Positions 61,826 to 64,000 of a DNA stretch of 64,000 bases are shown here, piece after piece. Both the position numbers and the translations under genes were made by a program. The notes below the pieces were generated by a model, which had not been told where the DNA came from, did no database searches, and saw nothing but the letters and a program-made list of their open reading frames with translations. The DNA is from Diplonema japonicum. Lineage: Eukaryota > Euglenozoa > Diplonemea > Diplonemida > Diplonemidae. The stretch covers positions 186,001 through 250,000 of the forward strand of contig OZ025751.1 of the NCBI GenBank assembly GCA_964019335.1, in the 5' to 3' direction. The first letter of the stretch is position 1. Each line of letters begins with the position of its first letter.

Positions 61826-62929
61826 ATGTATAATAATATTACCCGTGGTTTCCGTGCTGCCGTAACACACGGAAGGCTCCCATGGACCAAACAGATGAGA
61901 GGAACGAGCACCGCAGAAAACAAAGATGCAGATGCTCTGAAAACGCTGCTCATAAAACTGGACAAGATGAAAGAGACAGCTGAGGTGGGGTCCAAAGAGT
62001 ATCACTCAGTGGCGGTTTGCCTCGGCCAGGTTGGTCTTGCCTACATGAATCAAGGCGACCACAAAACCGCTGCAAAATATCTCGAAGAAGGCCTTGAAAT
62101 GGACAAAATCGTTCAAGGCGGTGTACACATTTCGATGGCAGTCAAGATAAACACACTTGCTTGCACCTGCTTCGCAGCAGGAAACATCGACCGAGCGATA
62201 CAACTCTTCACACAGGTCATCGAATTGCAAAAACCCGCTGGAGATTCCGATCAGCTTATAAAAACGTTAAACAACCTAGGAAGAGCATACTCTGCAATGG
62301 GTGACAAGGACACAGCTATGAAAACCCTTCAAGAAGGCTATTCAATGGCGAAACGGCTGCACCCCAACGGGTCTAGATCCACCGCAGCGATCCTCAGCAC
62401 CCTAGCTGGAACCTACCACAGAAGCGGCGACGTGGAACAATGTCTTAAAACCTTCTACGAGGAACTCAATCTTCGGGAAAAAACACTGCCTCATGAAATC
62501 GACCCCCTTGCAGCCTGTCTCCACAACATAGCCTGCATTCATGCTGTTCAGCAGGATCATGACACTTCCCTGCATTACCTCCGTAAGGGGTTGGACCTCA
62601 AGCAGAAGAAATACCCCGAAGGACACCTAGACACTGCAATGGCCTTTCACCACATAGGCTGCGCGTATGACGCCAAGTCTGAGTCAGCCAAGGCCGTCCC
62701 TTACCACCGCAGTGCTCTTAACATGGCGCAACGCCTTCTTCCTGACACCGATCATCCCTGCACGGCAGACTTTCTGTATGGGGTAGGATTCTCCCTCCGT
62801 GCCTCTAATGAGGAGAGCAGCAAAGCCGAGGCGGAATCCACCATTGCCAAAGCAACAGAAATGGTAAACAGGCTCAAAGCAAAGGGGGTAGCTTATCCCA
62901 CAAGAGAGAGGACCAACATTTATATGTGA
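61826..62929 (+). CDS. TPR (kinesin-light-chain-like) protein, possibly mitochondrial (367 aa)
   Basis: Single exon. The N-terminal 28 residues (MYNNITRGFRAAVTHGRLPW) are basic, hydroxylated and free of acid, like a mitochondrial presequence. From residue 60 on there are about seven tetratricopeptide repeats, for example VCLGQVGLAYMNQGDHKTAA, TLNNLGRAYSAMGDKDTAMK, ILSTLAGTYHRSGDVEQCLK and AFHHIGCAYDAKSESAKAVP. The roughly 42-residue spacing resembles kinesin-light-chain/TPR_10-12 types. Such proteins bind partner peptides, and the specific partner is unknown. The stop at 62929 is only 55 bases before the SelO start. Confidence 0.82.
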   Translation: MYNNITRGFRAAVTHGRLPWTKQMRGTSTAENKDADALKTLLIKLDKMKETAEVGSKEYHSVAVCLGQVGLAYMNQGDHKTAAKYLEEGLEMDKIVQGGVHISMAVKINTLACTCFAAGNIDRAIQLFTQVIELQKPAGDSDQLIKTLNNLGRAYSAMGDKDTAMKTLQEGYSMAKRLHPNGSRSTAAILSTLAGTYHRSGDVEQCLKTFYEELNLREKTLPHEIDPLAACLHNIACIHAVQQDHDTSLHYLRKGLDLKQKKYPEGHLDTAMAFHHIGCAYDAKSESAKAVPYHRSALNMAQRLLPDTDHPCTADFLYGVGFSLRASNEESSKAEAESTIAKATEMVNRLKAKGVAYPTRERTNIYM

Positions 62930-62984
62930 GCTCTCATTTGGAAAGAAAAAAAAAAAGTGTGAAATTTTCTTCGCTGCCCCAAAA

Positions 62985-64000
62985 ATGGGTAATTATATAT
63001 CGAAAAACCCAATTAGGGTTATGAGAAGGATGGCGAAGCGATCCCTGGAAGCACTAGTATTCGATAACACAGCGTTGAAGGGCCTGCCTGTGGATGAGAG
63101 CAAGGTGATGAGCCAGCGGGAGGTGCGCGGGGCGTGCTTCTCCTTGGTAGAACTAACACCTTTGACAAACCCCCGCACGGTGGCGGTGAGCAAAGAAGCA
63201 CTGGCGCTTCTAGACATAGATGAAACCGACAATTCCATCGCAGCAAGCCTCAGCGGGAGCAAACTGATACCAGGATCACAACCTGCTGCACACTGTTACT
63301 GCGGGCATCAATTTGGAAATTTTGCAGGGCAGTTGGGTGACGGGGCGACTATGTACCTAGGAGAAATCACGAATGCCTCGGGGGCGAAATGGGAACTTCA
63401 AATCAAGGGCGGTGGGAAGACACCTTACTCGCGGCAAGGCGACGGCCGGAAGGTCCTCAGATCCTCCTTGCGAGAGTTTCTATGCAGCGAAGCTATGTAC
63501 TACCTCAATGTACCCACCACAAGATCAGCTTCGCTGATAGCTTCTGACGACAAAGTGGTGCGAGATATCCAATACGACGGGAATGCGAAGATGGAGACAT
63601 GTTCGGTCATCACACGTATTGCACCGACGTTCCTTAGATTCGGGTCTTTCGAGATCTGCAAAAAGCGGGACCCTGAAACGATGAAGGCCGGGCCTTCCGT
63701 GGAGCAACCCGAGATTTTGTCCAAGCTCATCGAATTTGCACGGGAGTCATTCTTCACATCGTGCTCCGTGCTGCAAATGTACGAGAAAATCGTTCAATCA
63801 ACGGCATACCTTGTCGCAAGATGGCAGTGTGTCGGGTGGTGCCATGGAGTACTCAACACCGACAACATGTCCATCCTCGGCATCACCATTGACTATGGTC
63901 CGTACGGCTTCCTCGAAGGCTACGACGAGGGGTACATTTGCAACGCCTCCGACACGTCAGGACGGTACACATATGGGGAACAGCCGAAAAAATGCAAATG
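62985..64000 (+). CDS. SELENOO: Protein adenylyltransferase SelO, N-terminal part (cut by window edge)
   Basis: Open from ATG 62985 to the right edge (338 codons). SelO/YdiU signatures are unmistakable: CGHQFGNFAGQLGDGA, WELQIKGGGKTPYSRQGDGR with the ATP-binding lysine K145, LREFLCSEAMYYLNVPTTRS, VARWQCVGWCHGVLNTDNMS and TIDYGPYGFLE with the metal-binding Asn/Asp. The pseudokinase fold transfers AMP to Ser/Thr/Tyr of target proteins, in mitochondria in animals and yeast. The start MGNYISK fits an N-myristoylation signal (Gly2, Ser6) rather than a presequence; in-frame Mets at 13 and 16 are alternatives. Whether a C-terminal selenocysteine or Cys exists cannot be seen. Confidence 0.95.
   Translation, partial: MGNYISKNPIRVMRRMAKRSLEALVFDNTALKGLPVDESKVMSQREVRGACFSLVELTPLTNPRTVAVSKEALALLDIDETDNSIAASLSGSKLIPGSQPAAHCYCGHQFGNFAGQLGDGATMYLGEITNASGAKWELQIKGGGKTPYSRQGDGRKVLRSSLREFLCSEAMYYLNVPTTRSASLIASDDKVVRDIQYDGNAKMETCSVITRIAPTFLRFGSFEICKKRDPETMKAGPSVEQPEILSKLIEFARESFFTSCSVLQMYEKIVQSTAYLVARWQCVGWCHGVLNTDNMSILGITIDYGPYGFLEGYDEGYICNASDTSGRYTYGEQPKKCK

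Overview
This window is nuclear DNA of a flagellated eukaryotic microbe. The layout suggests a euglenozoan, most likely a diplonemid or euglenid rather than a kinetoplastid. That placement is inference. It rests on three things seen in the sequence. First, every gene from 1 to about 19 kb lies on the minus strand and every gene from about 27.6 kb to the end lies on the plus strand, as in polycistronic units that diverge from a strand-switch region. Second, several start codons follow a pyrimidine tract plus AG, as at trans-splice acceptors. Third, many genes carry very short GT-AG introns. I resolved 37 introns by reading frame and family homology. Most are 33-60 nt, over half begin GTATG, and most contain a homopolymer run, usually A on the sense strand. 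Exon borders were placed by eye and are not backed by transcripts.

Left cluster (minus strand, 1-19 kb, listed left to right): a partial unknown gene; an unknown 475-aa protein; a CCAR/DBC1-like protein with a Nudix-like domain; a probable cytochrome c oxidase subunit Vb; a 10-bp minisatellite with 32 perfect units; a Qa-SNARE syntaxin; two tandem, identical copies of ribosomal protein eL21; an unknown protein; a thioredoxin-like/LamG fusion with a long acidic tail; a protein with repeated CCGSKKK modules; a polytopic membrane protein; a YIPF6-family Golgi protein; and a charged unknown protein.

Strand-switch region (19-27.6 kb): CpG-poor DNA made of decayed mobile elements (a hAT-like transposase and a LINE reverse-transcriptase fragment), short GACTGGACC-type repeats, a tandem A/T-rich repeat and several copies of a roughly 280-bp dispersed repeat. 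No intact host gene is seen.

Right cluster (plus strand, 27.6-64 kb) starts with an intronless block: a secreted LVIVD-repeat protein, two large copies of a dual ADP-ribosyltransferase protein with several RNA-binding modules, an ankyrin protein, and two guanidinoacetate methyltransferase copies. A chimeric pseudogene at 33.3-33.5 kb shows that an LVIVD-PARP-ankyrin module was duplicated in tandem and then partly deleted. After this block come a cysteine-rich type I membrane protein, CFAP58, a small membrane protein, molybdenum cofactor sulfurase, a coiled-coil/PDZ protein, P5C synthetase, an EHD-family GTPase with an unusual tail, a TPR protein and a partial SelO.

The most interesting item is the dual-ART protein. 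It combines a C2H2 finger, PDZ, cold-shock domain, CCCH finger, degenerate ART, RRM-like domain, second CCCH finger and an ART that keeps H-Y-E. I know of no described family with this order. It suggests NAD-dependent ADP-ribosylation coupled to RNA recognition.
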